A DNA stretch of 33,717 bases from Filomicrobium sp. (GCA_030665765.1 DAOUZE010000005.1:1-33717); one strand, 5' to 3'; numbered from the stretch's first letter, positions 1 through 7,921 are shown. A program made the numbers and translations. Notes: a model not told the origin generated them from the sequence alone.

Positions 1-61
1 CAACGACGCCCACGTAGACGAGGACGTCGATGAGCGTAAATTTTCCAAATAGTCCGGGCAT
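1..61 (-). CDS. Start of an unidentified protein, cut by the window edge
   Basis: An ATG at 61 on the minus strand opens a frame that stays open to the window edge and gives about 20 residues beginning MPGLFGKFTLIDVLVYVGVV. It is preceded by GAGG about six bases upstream and begins 16 bases after the amidase stop, so it is probably the next gene of the TRAP-amidase operon. The visible residues are hydrophobic, which would suit a membrane protein, but 20 residues are too few to name a family. Confidence 0.45.
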   Translation of the reverse strand, partial: MPGLFGKFTLIDVLVYVGVV

Positions 62-77
62 AGCGAGCCTCAATTGA

Positions 78-1430
78 TCAAGCAGATTGACTTTCTTCGT
101 TTTCAAGCCGTGTCGCAAGCCACCGCGCGGTGCGTAGCAATCGCCCGTCATCCTGGCGTAACCCAACGAGCTGGACACCAATCGGCAGCCCGTTGATCTC
201 AAGCAACGGAACGCTGATAGCCGGCATGCCGAGATACGTCCAAAGGCCGTCGAAGATGGGGGAGCCAGTGATGCCTTCGCTCAATAGCGGGGCGGGCCCA
301 GGTGCCGCGGGAGTGAGGATTGCCGAATAGGTATCGAAGACCTCAAACATGGCTTCGTATGCTTTTTCCCGCGAAGCTACGGCGGAGATGTAGTCACGAA
401 CGGGAACGCGCGCGCCCTCATCGAGCCGGGCATTGAGGCCGTCGGAAAGCTGGCCGCGTCCCCTGTCTTGCAGCGGACCATAGTAGGCGGCGTTCTCTGC
501 GAGCTGAACTATGCGCTGCCACTCGATGACGTTGTCGAGACCAGGTATCTCGATTTCTTCGCAGACCGGGCCCAGGAAGTCCTTCAGCTCGGCAAATGCC
601 TCTTGCATGCCTTGGTCGGCGTACTCGGGCCAAGCCGGTGTTTTGACGAACGCGAATGTGGGCGCAAGTGGCGGATCGCTTAAGCCCATCTTTGTGACGT
701 GTGGCTGGCTGCGTGCGTAGCTTACGGGATCATTCGGATCCTGCGCGGATAGGCAATCGGTGAGGAGCGCGAGATCGTCAATTGAGCGGGCGAGTAGCCC
801 GAGCGTATCAAGCGTATGCGATTGCATCAGCACGCCGTTGCGCGAGATCAGGCCGAAGGTTGGCTTGAAGCCATAAATACCGCAGTAGGATGCCGGGCGA
901 AGAACGGAGCCGGCGGTCTGTGATCCCAAGGCGGCGGGAATCATAAGGTCGGCAACTGCGGCGGCTGACCCTGCCGAGGAACCTCCCGGCGAACGCTCCA
1001 AATCAATCGGATTGTGCGTAGCCGAAGGTGTCATGAGTGCCAGTTCGGTGGTGACGGTCTTGCCCAGTACGATGGCGCCAGCCGATTTCAGGGCCGCTAC
1101 GCAGGCGGCATCTCTTCTGGATTTGTTGCCCTCATAGAGCGGGCAGCCGTTTTCCGTCGGGTAGTCACGGGTATCAATGATGTCCTTGATACCGATGGGG
1201 ACCCCGTGCAACGGGCCGGTGCCGTTGCCGAACCCGCGCACCTGATCGGCGCGGCGGGCCTGCTCAAGAGCGTAGTCCTTTTCAATGTGTGCCCAGGCAC
1301 CGACCGCTTCGTTGCGCGCGTCGATACGCGCAAGAAATGCACCGACGAGCAGTTCGGAGGTCGTTGCTCCATCGCGGATGGCTGTGGCGGCCTCAGAGAC
1401 GGTCAGTTTGATGAGTTCTTCGGGTTTCAA
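78..1430 (-). CDS. Amidase (amidase-signature family)
   Basis: This 450-residue protein is a serine hydrolase of the amidase-signature family, which splits carboxylic amides to acid and ammonia by a Lys/cis-Ser/Ser triad. The Lys is seen in GIKDIID (K82), the glycine/serine motif in SPGGSSAGSAAAVA (cis-Ser near S151), and the nucleophile in QTAGSVLRPAS (S175). The usual DTGGS is QTAGS here, a variant that still keeps the nucleophilic Ser. The length fits the family. It has no signal peptide, so it should be cytoplasmic. The start is TTG, supported by AGGAG ten bases upstream; no better in-frame start is close. It lies 19 bases after dctM and is probably co-transcribed with the TRAP genes, so its substrate may be what the transporter imports. 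The family covers GatA-like, allophanate and nitrogenous-amide hydrolases, and the sequence does not fix the substrate. Confidence 0.9.
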   Translation of the reverse strand: MKPEELIKLTVSEAATAIRDGATTSELLVGAFLARIDARNEAVGAWAHIEKDYALEQARRADQVRGFGNGTGPLHGVPIGIKDIIDTRDYPTENGCPLYEGNKSRRDAACVAALKSAGAIVLGKTVTTELALMTPSATHNPIDLERSPGGSSAGSAAAVADLMIPAALGSQTAGSVLRPASYCGIYGFKPTFGLISRNGVLMQSHTLDTLGLLARSIDDLALLTDCLSAQDPNDPVSYARSQPHVTKMGLSDPPLAPTFAFVKTPAWPEYADQGMQEAFAELKDFLGPVCEEIEIPGLDNVIEWQRIVQLAENAAYYGPLQDRGRGQLSDGLNARLDEGARVPVRDYISAVASREKAYEAMFEVFDTYSAILTPAAPGPAPLLSEGITGSPIFDGLWTYLGMPAISVPLLEINGLPIGVQLVGLRQDDGRLLRTARWLATRLENEESQSA

Positions 1431-1449
1431 GTGACGGTAGCTCCTGTGC

Positions 1450-2820
1450 TCATCGGCCGTAGAAGTATTCGGGCAGGAAGAGTGCGATGCCCGGGAACAC
1501 GTAGAGCAGCACCATCGAGATCAGCACCATTGCGAGGTAGGGCATTGTGCCCGAGAAGATCTGCGTCAACTGCACATGGGGCGGCGCTATCCCCTTTAGA
1601 TAATACGCCGCCATCGCCATGGGCGGCGTTAGGAATGATGTCTGCAGGTTGAGTGCGATCAAGATGCCAAAGAACAGCGGATCAATCTGGAAGATGGGCA
1701 GTAGTGGCAGGAAGATCGGCACGAAAATGATGATGATCTCCGACCACTCCAATGGCCATCCCAGGAGGAAGATTATGAGCTGCGCCATGATCAGGAACAT
1801 GATCGGTGACAGGTCCAGTGAAATGACGAAGTCCTTCACCAGATGCTCGCCGCCTAAATACGAAAAGACCGAGGAAAACGTCCATGAGCCGACGAACAGC
1901 CAACAGACCATGGCGGATGTCCGGACCGTCAAATAGACGGATTCCTTCAGTCGATCCCATGTCAGCGCCCTGTAGGCGGCGGCCAGGATCAGGCCGCCAA
2001 GCGAGCCGACGGCTGCCGCTTCCGATGGTGTGGCGAGCCCAAACAGGATGGCGCCAAGGACCGACAGGATGAGCAAGAAAAGCGGAACAAAGGATGTGAG
2101 TAGCAACCAATAGAGCTTGAATCCCTTAATGTCCGGCATGTCTTCATCGCGAGGCGGTGGCGCCAGCGCGGGGTTAAGCCAAGCCCGCCCGATGACATAG
2201 ACGAGGTAAAGCCCCGCCAGCATGAATCCCGGAATGAATGCCGCGGCGTAGAGCTTTACGACGGAGACGTTAGTGGTCGCCGAATAGACGATCAGCATGA
2301 TCGATGGCGGAATGAGAATTCCAAGACAACCGCCGGCGCAGATCACGCCCGAAGCGTAACTGATGTCGTAGCGCGCCTTCAGCATTTGCGGGAAGGCCAG
2401 CAAGCCCATCAAGGTGACGACGGCGCCGACGATACCGGTCGCCGTTGCAAACAGTGCGCAAGTGATGAGAGCGGCAACCGCCATTGAACCGGGAAGATTG
2501 CGGGCGGCGATTTGCAGGGTGGTGAACAGGCGGTCGACGATGTTGGAGCGCTCGACGATGTAGCCCATGAATAAGAAGAGCGGGATGGCGGTCAGCACGT
2601 CGGATGACATGACCGAATAGGTCTGATTGACCAGCAGGTCGAAGATCCGGTTGTCGAGAAACCAGAAGAAGCTGTCCATATCCATTCGGCTGGGGTCGTA
2701 ATAGGCATAGTATCCGAAGATCACGCCCATCGCCATCAGCGTGAATGCAATCGGGAAGCCCAGCAGTACTACGAGGATGAAGAGCGCGAGCATCATGATC
2801 GCGACTTGAGGGTCCGTCAT
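1450..2820 (-). CDS. dctM: TRAP transporter large permease subunit (DctM)
   Basis: This 456-residue protein is the large membrane subunit of a tripartite TRAP transporter, the part that couples substrate uptake to the sodium gradient. It is hydrophobic throughout, with about 12 predicted membrane segments, and carries family signatures such as GCLGILIPPSIMLIVYS, FGLATPSEAAAVGSLGG and a late LQTSFLTPPMAM. The insert between the two halves (residues roughly 30-60) and the 456-residue length resemble the subfamily usually annotated as mannitol/chloroaromatic-type; that label says little about the true substrate. The ATG overlaps the dctQ stop by four bases (ATGA), so translation is coupled. The order P-Q-M followed by an amidase is a single minus-strand operon. 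Confidence 0.95.
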   Translation of the reverse strand: MTDPQVAIMMLALFILVVLLGFPIAFTLMAMGVIFGYYAYYDPSRMDMDSFFWFLDNRIFDLLVNQTYSVMSSDVLTAIPLFLFMGYIVERSNIVDRLFTTLQIAARNLPGSMAVAALITCALFATATGIVGAVVTLMGLLAFPQMLKARYDISYASGVICAGGCLGILIPPSIMLIVYSATTNVSVVKLYAAAFIPGFMLAGLYLVYVIGRAWLNPALAPPPRDEDMPDIKGFKLYWLLLTSFVPLFLLILSVLGAILFGLATPSEAAAVGSLGGLILAAAYRALTWDRLKESVYLTVRTSAMVCWLFVGSWTFSSVFSYLGGEHLVKDFVISLDLSPIMFLIMAQLIIFLLGWPLEWSEIIIIFVPIFLPLLPIFQIDPLFFGILIALNLQTSFLTPPMAMAAYYLKGIAPPHVQLTQIFSGTMPYLAMVLISMVLLYVFPGIALFLPEYFYGR

Positions 2821-3431
2821 TTGCCGTCTGCTCCTTTGTCGTCTTCCAGTTCGTGCTGCAGGCGATCGTGGTCCTCAACCTGGTGTTTCAGGACCGTCTC
2901 CAACTCTTCAACGTCTTGAATTTTTCCGGGCCATTGGCCGGTCTGCAGGCACAGCAGGCAACGGCAGACCTGCGCCGTTCCCTGGATAAAAAGCAGGGCG
3001 CCGGCGGCGGGAATGATCAATTTGAACTGCCAAATCGGAACGTCGGCCGGGCTCATCGAGCTGACTTCAAGGTAACGGAATGCGCGGCCAGCATACTTCC
3101 AGCCGGCGATCATCAGCGCTATGACGCCGGGGAAAAAGAAGATGAAATAAAGAAACAGCTCGAGGCCAGCTTGCGTCTTCGGCGACCAGGTGCGGAAGAA
3201 AACGTCGCCGCGTACGTGGCTGTCACGCGCCAGGGCATAGGCGCCGCCCATCATGAATAGGGTCCCGTACATCATGTAACTGACGTCGAAGGCCCATGCG
3301 GTCGGGTCGCGCAAGACGTAGCGTACGAAGACCTCGTAACCGACGCCGAAAATCATGACCATGATGCACCACGCAAAAGCGTGACCAACCCAGGTCGAGA
3401 ATTTGTCGATGGTATCTATGTAAGTTTGCAC
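2817..3431 (-). CDS. dctQ: TRAP transporter small permease subunit (DctQ)
   Basis: This 204-residue protein is the small membrane subunit of the TRAP transporter, which pairs with DctM to form the membrane complex. Four hydrophobic segments are visible: WVGHAFAWCIMVMIFGVGYEV, the stretch around MMYGTLFMMGGAY, LFLYFIFFFPGVIALM and LIIPAAGALLFIQ. The family signature region around FVRYVLRDPTAWAFDVS is present. A hydrophilic, acidic C-terminal tail of about 40 residues (LETVLKHQVEDHDRLQHELEDD and on) is longer than in the shortest family members. The start is GTG with only a weak GGGA upstream. It sits about 200 bases behind dctP, with a stem-loop in the gap, and overlaps dctM. Confidence 0.92.
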   Translation of the reverse strand: MQTYIDTIDKFSTWVGHAFAWCIMVMIFGVGYEVFVRYVLRDPTAWAFDVSYMMYGTLFMMGGAYALARDSHVRGDVFFRTWSPKTQAGLELFLYFIFFFPGVIALMIAGWKYAGRAFRYLEVSSMSPADVPIWQFKLIIPAAGALLFIQGTAQVCRCLLCLQTGQWPGKIQDVEELETVLKHQVEDHDRLQHELEDDKGADGK

Positions 3432-3571
3432 TGGTCGATCCCGTGTTTCCGCGCGGCGATTGCAACCGTCCTGGCACTCGAGTCCAAGTTAGTTCCGTCG
3501 GGAGGATTGGCAAAGCAGTCAGAGGCTGGTCATGGCAAGGTCATAAGAGTCCGCCGACGGATAACATAGCA

Positions 3572-3606
3572 GGAGGCGGAGTGGCCTTGCACCAACTTCC
3601 GCCTCC
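3572..3606 (-). promoter_or_regulatory. Stem-loop after dctP, likely mRNA 3' stabiliser/attenuator
   Basis: A perfect 9-bp inverted repeat (GGAGGCGGA / TCCGCCTCC) with a 17-base loop lies 27 bases after the dctP stop. The stem can be extended by TGG/CCA inside the loop. No T-run follows on the minus strand, so it does not look like a full intrinsic terminator. Stem-loops at this spot in binding-protein operons commonly protect the upstream message and lower expression of the permease genes; that role is inferred here. Confidence 0.6.
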
Positions 3607-3632
3607 CGAAGCGCGTTCAGCTAACGACGTGA

Positions 3633-4778
3633 TCAGCCCTTCTTCGCCGCCTTATCGGGGAAGTAGTGCTCAAAAGCGAGCTGATAGTCGGCCGCGTTAG
3701 TCAGATAATAGAAGGCGACGCGTTCGGCCCAGGCGCGCTGGCTGTCGACGACCTTCTTGAAGAAGGCATCCTTTTGCAGTTTGGCCAGCACCTTGTCCCA
3801 GCTTTCCAGCTGCGCCTTCATCACCGACGTTGGCGTGCGGTAGACGTTGACGCCGTCGTCATTCATCAGGCCCTGGAGGTCCTTTGAATAATTGTCGAGC
3901 GCGTAGGTGTAGTTGGCCGTGCTTGCGGCTTCAGCACCATATTCGCAGATCGCTTGGAGTTCGGCGGGCATCGATTCAAACTTCTTCTTCGAGAAGATGA
4001 TTTCGAAGAATTCGGCGGCCTGGTGATAGGAACCGAGGTGATAGTGCTTGGAAACGTTTTGAGCGCCGAACTGGCGATCAGAGGTCGGGTTGTTGAATTC
4101 AAAGGCCTCGATGACGCCGCGCTCCAGGGCCGGGATGATTTCGCCGCCTGGGAGCTGGGTTACCTTAAGGCCCATGCCCTGCATAATGTCAGTGGCAAGA
4201 CCGACGGTGCGGTACTTCAGGCCCTGCATGTCGTCAGCGGATTTGATTTCCTTGTTGAACCAACCGAGCGGCTGGGTCGGCATCGGCATGGCGAAGAAGC
4301 CGACGACGTCGAGGCCGAGGATGTCCTGGGTAAGTTCACGATACAGTTCCTTACCGTCGTCGGTTTGGATCCAGGCCAGCATCTGGGTCGCGTCGCAGCC
4401 AAGAACCGGACCGGTTCCGAAAAGCGAAGCCGCTTTATTCTTGCCGTACCAGTAGGCAGTGACCGTGTGGGCGGCGTCGATGATGCCGTCGGAGCAGGCG
4501 TCCTGCACCTGGAAGGCTTTTACAACTGCGCCTGATGGCAAAAGATCAAACTTGAGCCGGCCGCCGGCCATTTTTTGGCAGCGATCAACGTATTGCTTGG
4601 CCATGTCCTGGAAAATGGCGTTGGCGCCCCAGGAGCTCTGCATCTTCAGTGTGACCGTTTCCGCACGCGATACGTTCGGCATTGCAACGGTGCCAACCGC
4701 TGCGGTGCCAACGGCAACCGCGCTACCCTTTAGGAAGCGGCGACGGTTGACGGGTTTGGTGTCGACCTTTGATGTCAT
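3633..4778 (-). CDS. dctP: TRAP transporter substrate-binding protein, Tat-exported (DctP)
   Basis: This 381-residue protein is the periplasmic binding component that hands substrate to DctQM. It opens with a twin-arginine signal (NRRRFLKGSAVAVG) and a probable cleavage site after VSRA. The mature part has the DctP fold signatures: YVDRCQKMAGGRLKFDLLPSG, the arginine-bearing motif MQGLKYRTVGLATDIM that normally binds the substrate carboxylate, and RGVIEAFEFNNP. The ORF track starts at 4829, but I choose ATG 4778 because it follows GGGAGAG at good spacing and places the RRRFLKG motif about ten residues in. The gene heads a minus-strand operon with dctQ, dctM and an amidase. The conserved Arg suggests a carboxylate ligand. 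The relatives are often labelled mannitol/chloroaromatic-type, but the ligand cannot be read from the sequence. Confidence 0.95.
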   Translation of the reverse strand: MTSKVDTKPVNRRRFLKGSAVAVGTAAVGTVAMPNVSRAETVTLKMQSSWGANAIFQDMAKQYVDRCQKMAGGRLKFDLLPSGAVVKAFQVQDACSDGIIDAAHTVTAYWYGKNKAASLFGTGPVLGCDATQMLAWIQTDDGKELYRELTQDILGLDVVGFFAMPMPTQPLGWFNKEIKSADDMQGLKYRTVGLATDIMQGMGLKVTQLPGGEIIPALERGVIEAFEFNNPTSDRQFGAQNVSKHYHLGSYHQAAEFFEIIFSKKKFESMPAELQAICEYGAEAASTANYTYALDNYSKDLQGLMNDDGVNVYRTPTSVMKAQLESWDKVLAKLQKDAFFKKVVDSQRAWAERVAFYYLTNAADYQLAFEHYFPDKAAKKG

Positions 4779-4810
4779 TTCACTTCTCTCCCTGGTGGTT
4801 TCCGTAGATT

Positions 4811-4839
4811 GGTCCGTTGCCCGCGGCACGCGGGGGACC
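4811..4839 (-). promoter_or_regulatory. Hairpin in dctP leader
   Basis: On the minus strand GGTCC-CCCGCG-TGC-CGCGGG-CAAC-GGACC forms a 6-bp GC stem with a 3-base loop, extended by a further 5-bp outer stem with a 4-base bulge. It ends 33 bases before the dctP ATG and leaves the ribosome-binding site free. It could stabilise the 5' end of the message or act as a regulatory element. No T-run follows, so it is not a terminator. Confidence 0.5.
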
Positions 4840-4851
4840 AGTGTTTTGTTT

Positions 4852-4866
4852 TATCGGGACTCGATA
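4852..4866. promoter_or_regulatory. Inverted repeat TATCG-N5-CGATA, possible operator
   Basis: The sequence TATCGGGACTCGATA is a perfect 5-bp inverted repeat with a 5-base centre, 74 bases upstream of the dctP start. Its size and place would suit a dimeric repressor site controlling the TRAP operon. No regulator gene lies next to it, so this is only a candidate. Confidence 0.25.
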
Positions 4867-5180
4867 GATCAGTGCTCTGCCCAAGTCGTGCTTAAACCCT
4901 TACTCGTATAAAAGCACGCTTAGGTTGGGGACGCTGACGTATACGAGAACGCCATCGAACCTAAATGTCGCAGGTGCGCGCGTAAACGGCTTTTTTTTGC
5001 CGCCTACGTCGTAACGGCTACGCAGCAGGAGGGTTCAGATGCTCTTTACGATCAACTGCTTTTTAAGCCGCTGCCGAATGTTATAGCGGTCGTCCGCGCC
5101 GGCGCCGCGGTAATACGCCCGAAGTACCGTGCCAAAACTCCTGTCGTGCATGAGCTTCAGGCCGAGGCTTGGGGTTCTGG

Positions 5181-5254
5181 GGGTAGGACATTGGGTTATC
5201 GTTTCCTAGAGGGCAGGCATTGGGAATGCGGCCTGATAGAGGGCCGGCAGTGCG
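5181..5254 (+). repeat. Three degenerate direct repeats at 30-bp spacing
   Basis: Three related blocks start at 5181, 5211 and 5241: GGGTAGGACATTGGG, GGGCAGGCATTGGG and GGGCCGGCAGTGCG. The second and third are each preceded by TAGA. The step of exactly 30 bp is close to three helical turns, which would put the blocks on one face of the DNA, as for an activator or repressor array. The third copy is the weakest. Confidence 0.35.
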
Positions 5255-5430
5255 CGGAGGAAGGTGCTTTGTTCCGCCGCGGCGGTTTATCTCGGTCGAG
5301 GCGCATGGGGCTTTTGTCGCTTTGACTGATTAGGTGGTCTGCGCTAGTCCGCAGTTTCGAATTGACACGCGCGGTTGCCGCGCACGCGCGAACGCGTCCC
5401 TACTGATGATCTGTTCCAGGACCAAAAAGC

Positions 5431-6633
5431 ATGTCGAAGACGCCGTATTTTGCTGGCCGCCACTTTCTGCAAATCCCCGGACCGACAACGGTTCCAGATC
5501 GGATCCAGCAAGCCATGGCGCGACCGATCATGGACCACCGCAGCGAGGAGTTCGCTCAGTTTTCGGCTGGCGTGCTGAAATCTCTGAAGGACGTCTTCAA
5601 GACGGAGAACCCAGTGATCATGTTTCCTGCGTCGGGGACCGGCGCCTGGGAAGCGGCATTGGCGAACACACTTTCGCCGGGCGACAAGATTGTGATGTTC
5701 GAGACCGGCCAGTTCTCAATGCTGTGGCAGACGATGGCCGAAAAGCTGGGACTGAGCGTCGATTATATTGGGTCCGACTGGCGCATCGGTGTCGATGCTG
5801 AAGCGATTGCCGCACGCCTCGATGCCGACAAGACGCATCAGATCAAGGCGGTTGCGATCGTCCATAACGAGACGGCGACGGGCTGCTGCTCGGCCGTTGA
5901 AGAGGTCCGCAAAGCTCTTGATGCGGCTGGCCACCCTGCCCTGTTGATGGTCGATACCATTTCGTCGCTTGCCTGCGTCGACTATCAGCACGATGCTTGG
6001 GGTGTGGACGTCACGGTATGCGGTTCGCAAAAAGGTTTGATGCTGCCGCCGGGTCTGTCGTTCACGGCGGTCAGCGATAAGGCGTTGGAAGCCAGCAAGT
6101 CGTCTCGGCTCGCGTCGGCATTTTTCTCTTGGGAAGACATGCTCGGTCCAAATCAAAAGGGTCTCTATCCTTATACCCCGGCGATCACGCTGATGTACGG
6201 GTTAGAAGAGGCACTCAACATGCTGAAGGAAGAAGGCCTCGAAAACGTTTTCGCACGGCACGCCAAGCTGGCCAGCGGTGTGCGGGCAGCAGTGTCGGCG
6301 TGGGGACTTGAGAACCAGTGTCGTGAGCCGAAGTACTATTCGAATGCAGTCACATCGATACGCATGCCCGAGGGTCACAGCGCTGATCAGTTCCGCAAGC
6401 TGGTGTTGGAGAATTTCAACATGTCGCTTGGTGCCGGACTGACCAAGGTGGCCGACAAGGTCTTCCGTATCGGTCATTTGGGTGACACCAACGAACTCAC
6501 CATTATCGGTGCGCTGGGCGGCGTGGAGATGGGCCTCGAGATGGCCGGTGTTCCTCATCAAGCGGGCGGTGTTGATGCGGCTATGGCGGAATTTCGCCGT
6601 TGGACCCGTGTGGACCAGGCTGCTGCAGCCTAA
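5431..6633 (+). CDS. Class V aminotransferase, serine/alanine-glyoxylate type
   Basis: This 400-residue protein is a PLP enzyme of the group that moves an amino group from serine or alanine to glyoxylate, giving glycine. Family marks in order are the substrate-entry motif IPGPTTVPDRI (14-25), MDHRSEEF (34-41), FPASGTGAWEAAL (65-77), HNETATG (145-151), the PLP-ring aspartate in MVDTISSL (D175) and the Schiff-base lysine in CGSQKGLMLPPG (K201). Length and motifs match serine-glyoxylate aminotransferases such as those of the serine cycle and photorespiration; (S)-ureidoglycine-glyoxylate aminotransferase is a close alternative. ATG 5431 follows CCAGGA at normal spacing. The dehalogenase gene follows after 58 bases on the same strand. 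A link through glycolate and glyoxylate is plausible (see findings). Confidence 0.9.
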   Translation: MSKTPYFAGRHFLQIPGPTTVPDRIQQAMARPIMDHRSEEFAQFSAGVLKSLKDVFKTENPVIMFPASGTGAWEAALANTLSPGDKIVMFETGQFSMLWQTMAEKLGLSVDYIGSDWRIGVDAEAIAARLDADKTHQIKAVAIVHNETATGCCSAVEEVRKALDAAGHPALLMVDTISSLACVDYQHDAWGVDVTVCGSQKGLMLPPGLSFTAVSDKALEASKSSRLASAFFSWEDMLGPNQKGLYPYTPAITLMYGLEEALNMLKEEGLENVFARHAKLASGVRAAVSAWGLENQCREPKYYSNAVTSIRMPEGHSADQFRKLVLENFNMSLGAGLTKVADKVFRIGHLGDTNELTIIGALGGVEMGLEMAGVPHQAGGVDAAMAEFRRWTRVDQAAAA

Positions 6634-6691
6634 CATCGTTTGGGCTATTATTTGATCTTCAAAGAAGCCCCTTAGTCTTCTGGAGATTAAG

Positions 6692-7351
6692 ATGAAGCAG
6701 CCGGCCGCTTTTGTGTTTGATGCCTACGGGACGCTGTTTGACGTGCACTCAGCAGCGGCTCGACATGCCGATGCGATCGGCGACAAATGGCAGCTGTTGT
6801 CGGAGATTTGGCGCACCAAGCAACTTGAATATACTTGGGTGAGGGCGCTCGCCGGGCAGCATTGCTCGTTCTGGCGAGTGACAGAGGAGGGGCTTGATTA
6901 CGCCATTGCCGCGGTGGGCGGAATTGACGCTGCGCTGCGCTCGAAGTTGTTGTCAGCCTATCGTGAACTTGCCGCTTACCCGGAAGTACCGGCATGCCTT
7001 GAGGCGCTGAAAGCTCGCGGGGCGGCGGTCTCAATCCTGTCCAATGGCGATCCCGACATGCTGGCGGACGCTGTCCGCTTGGCCGGGCTCACAGAGGTTA
7101 TTGACGCGGTACTTTCCGTTGAAGCTGTAGGCATCTTCAAGCCTAGTCACCATGTCTATGAACTGGCGACGGCGCAATTCGGTCTGAGTGCGGGGGAGAT
7201 CTCGTTCCAATCGTCGAACCGCTGGGATATCGCCGGTGCTAAGTCCTTTGGATTCCACACGGTTTGGATCAACCGGGTTGGCCGGCCTGACGAGTATCCT
7301 GACCTGGCTGCTGATGAGGTGTTGAAGGACCTCAACGGACTTCTGATTTGA
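6692..7351 (+). CDS. L-2-haloacid dehalogenase (HAD superfamily, type II)
   Basis: This 219-residue HAD protein carries the residues that set true 2-haloacid dehalogenases apart from phosphatases: nucleophile D10 and T14 in FVFDAYGTLFD, R41 in IWRTKQLEYTW, S117/N118 in ILSNGD, K150 and Y156 in FKPSHHVY, and S174, N176 and D179 in QSSNRWDIAGA. Each matches the L-2-haloacid dehalogenase pattern, at most one position off the published Pseudomonas numbering. The enzyme hydrolyses the carbon-halogen bond of short 2-haloacids to 2-hydroxyacids, with inversion. ATG 6692 has GGAG at good spacing. It is cytoplasmic and lies directly behind the aminotransferase, before a universal stress protein. Activity on chloro-, bromo- or fluoroacetate is likely from the residues but not shown by sequence alone. 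Confidence 0.9.
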   Translation: MKQPAAFVFDAYGTLFDVHSAAARHADAIGDKWQLLSEIWRTKQLEYTWVRALAGQHCSFWRVTEEGLDYAIAAVGGIDAALRSKLLSAYRELAAYPEVPACLEALKARGAAVSILSNGDPDMLADAVRLAGLTEVIDAVLSVEAVGIFKPSHHVYELATAQFGLSAGEISFQSSNRWDIAGAKSFGFHTVWINRVGRPDEYPDLAADEVLKDLNGLLI

Positions 7352-7437
7352 CGACCGTCAAAGCGATTTAATGCAGAAACCATGATGATAAATACCATCT
7401 TTAGTTGAACGCGACAGCGCGTGCGTGAGGTTTGAAT

Positions 7438-7872
7438 ATGTACACACACATTCTAATTGCCACCGACGGCAGCGAGCATGCCAACAAGGCTGTGCCTCAC
7501 GGGTTGGCGCTTGCGAAGTTGACTGGCGCGAAAGTGACGGCGCTGACAGTGCGCCCGCATCTGGACGATTTCGTCGCCGAGGGCGTCGTCATTACCGTGA
7601 CGAACGAGGAGCGAGAAGCCTTCAAGGAACAAGTCGATCATCATCTCGATTTCACGCGCCAGGCAGCCGAGGAAGCCGGTATCGCATTGGAAACCGTTCA
7701 GGTGGAAAGCGGGGAGCCTTGGAAGGCGATAGTTGATGCTGCCGAACAAGGCAAATGCGATCTGATCGTAATGTCCAGTCACGGTCGGCGCGGATTGTCG
7801 GCGCTCATTTTCGGCAGTGAAACGCAGGGTGTTCTGACGCATTGCGATATACCGGTTTTGGTTTTCCGGTGA
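7438..7872 (+). CDS. Universal stress protein (UspA family)
   Basis: A 144-residue single-domain Usp protein. It starts MYTHILIATDGSEHA, with the strand-1 Asp (D10) of the nucleotide-binding fold, and ends with DLIVMSSHGRRGLSALIFGSETQGVL, which fits the ATP-binding pattern G-2x-G-9x-G(S/T) except that the first Gly is Ser. The ORF track begins at TTG 7432; ATG 7438 is chosen because GAGG lies seven bases upstream. Usp proteins are dimeric cytoplasmic ATP-binding proteins made under starvation, oxidative or energy stress. It is 86 bases behind the dehalogenase and could be co-transcribed or have its own promoter. Confidence 0.93.
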   Translation: MYTHILIATDGSEHANKAVPHGLALAKLTGAKVTALTVRPHLDDFVAEGVVITVTNEEREAFKEQVDHHLDFTRQAAEEAGIALETVQVESGEPWKAIVDAAEQGKCDLIVMSSHGRRGLSALIFGSETQGVLTHCDIPVLVFR

Positions 7873-7921
7873 AGGTCTCGAGACCTAAGTGAGCGCGCAT
7901 CTATAATCGCAACGCAAAAGG

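Larger units (their letters stand above)
4779..5430. other. Divergent intergenic region between dctP and aminotransferase
   Basis: About 650 bases without a convincing gene. It holds the dctP 5' leader with a hairpin (4811-4839), an inverted repeat TATCG-N5-CGATA (4852-4866), an eight-T run (4991-4998), a 15-codon frame with a perfect Shine-Dalgarno (5027-5086), three spaced degenerate repeats (5181-5254), and TTGACT/TTGACA sequences (5322, 5362) that lack a convincing -10. Promoters for both flanking genes should be here, but I cannot place them with confidence. Confidence 0.6.

Noticed and set aside
1014-1652. 212-residue plus-strand ORF over amidase and dctM
   Set aside because: Shadow frame; it crosses two well-supported genes on the other strand.
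5362-5383. TTGACA followed by GCGCGG-ttg-CCGCGC upstream of the aminotransferase
   Set aside because: The -35 match is perfect, but the place for the -10 is pure GC. The short inverted repeat may be chance in a GC-rich stretch.
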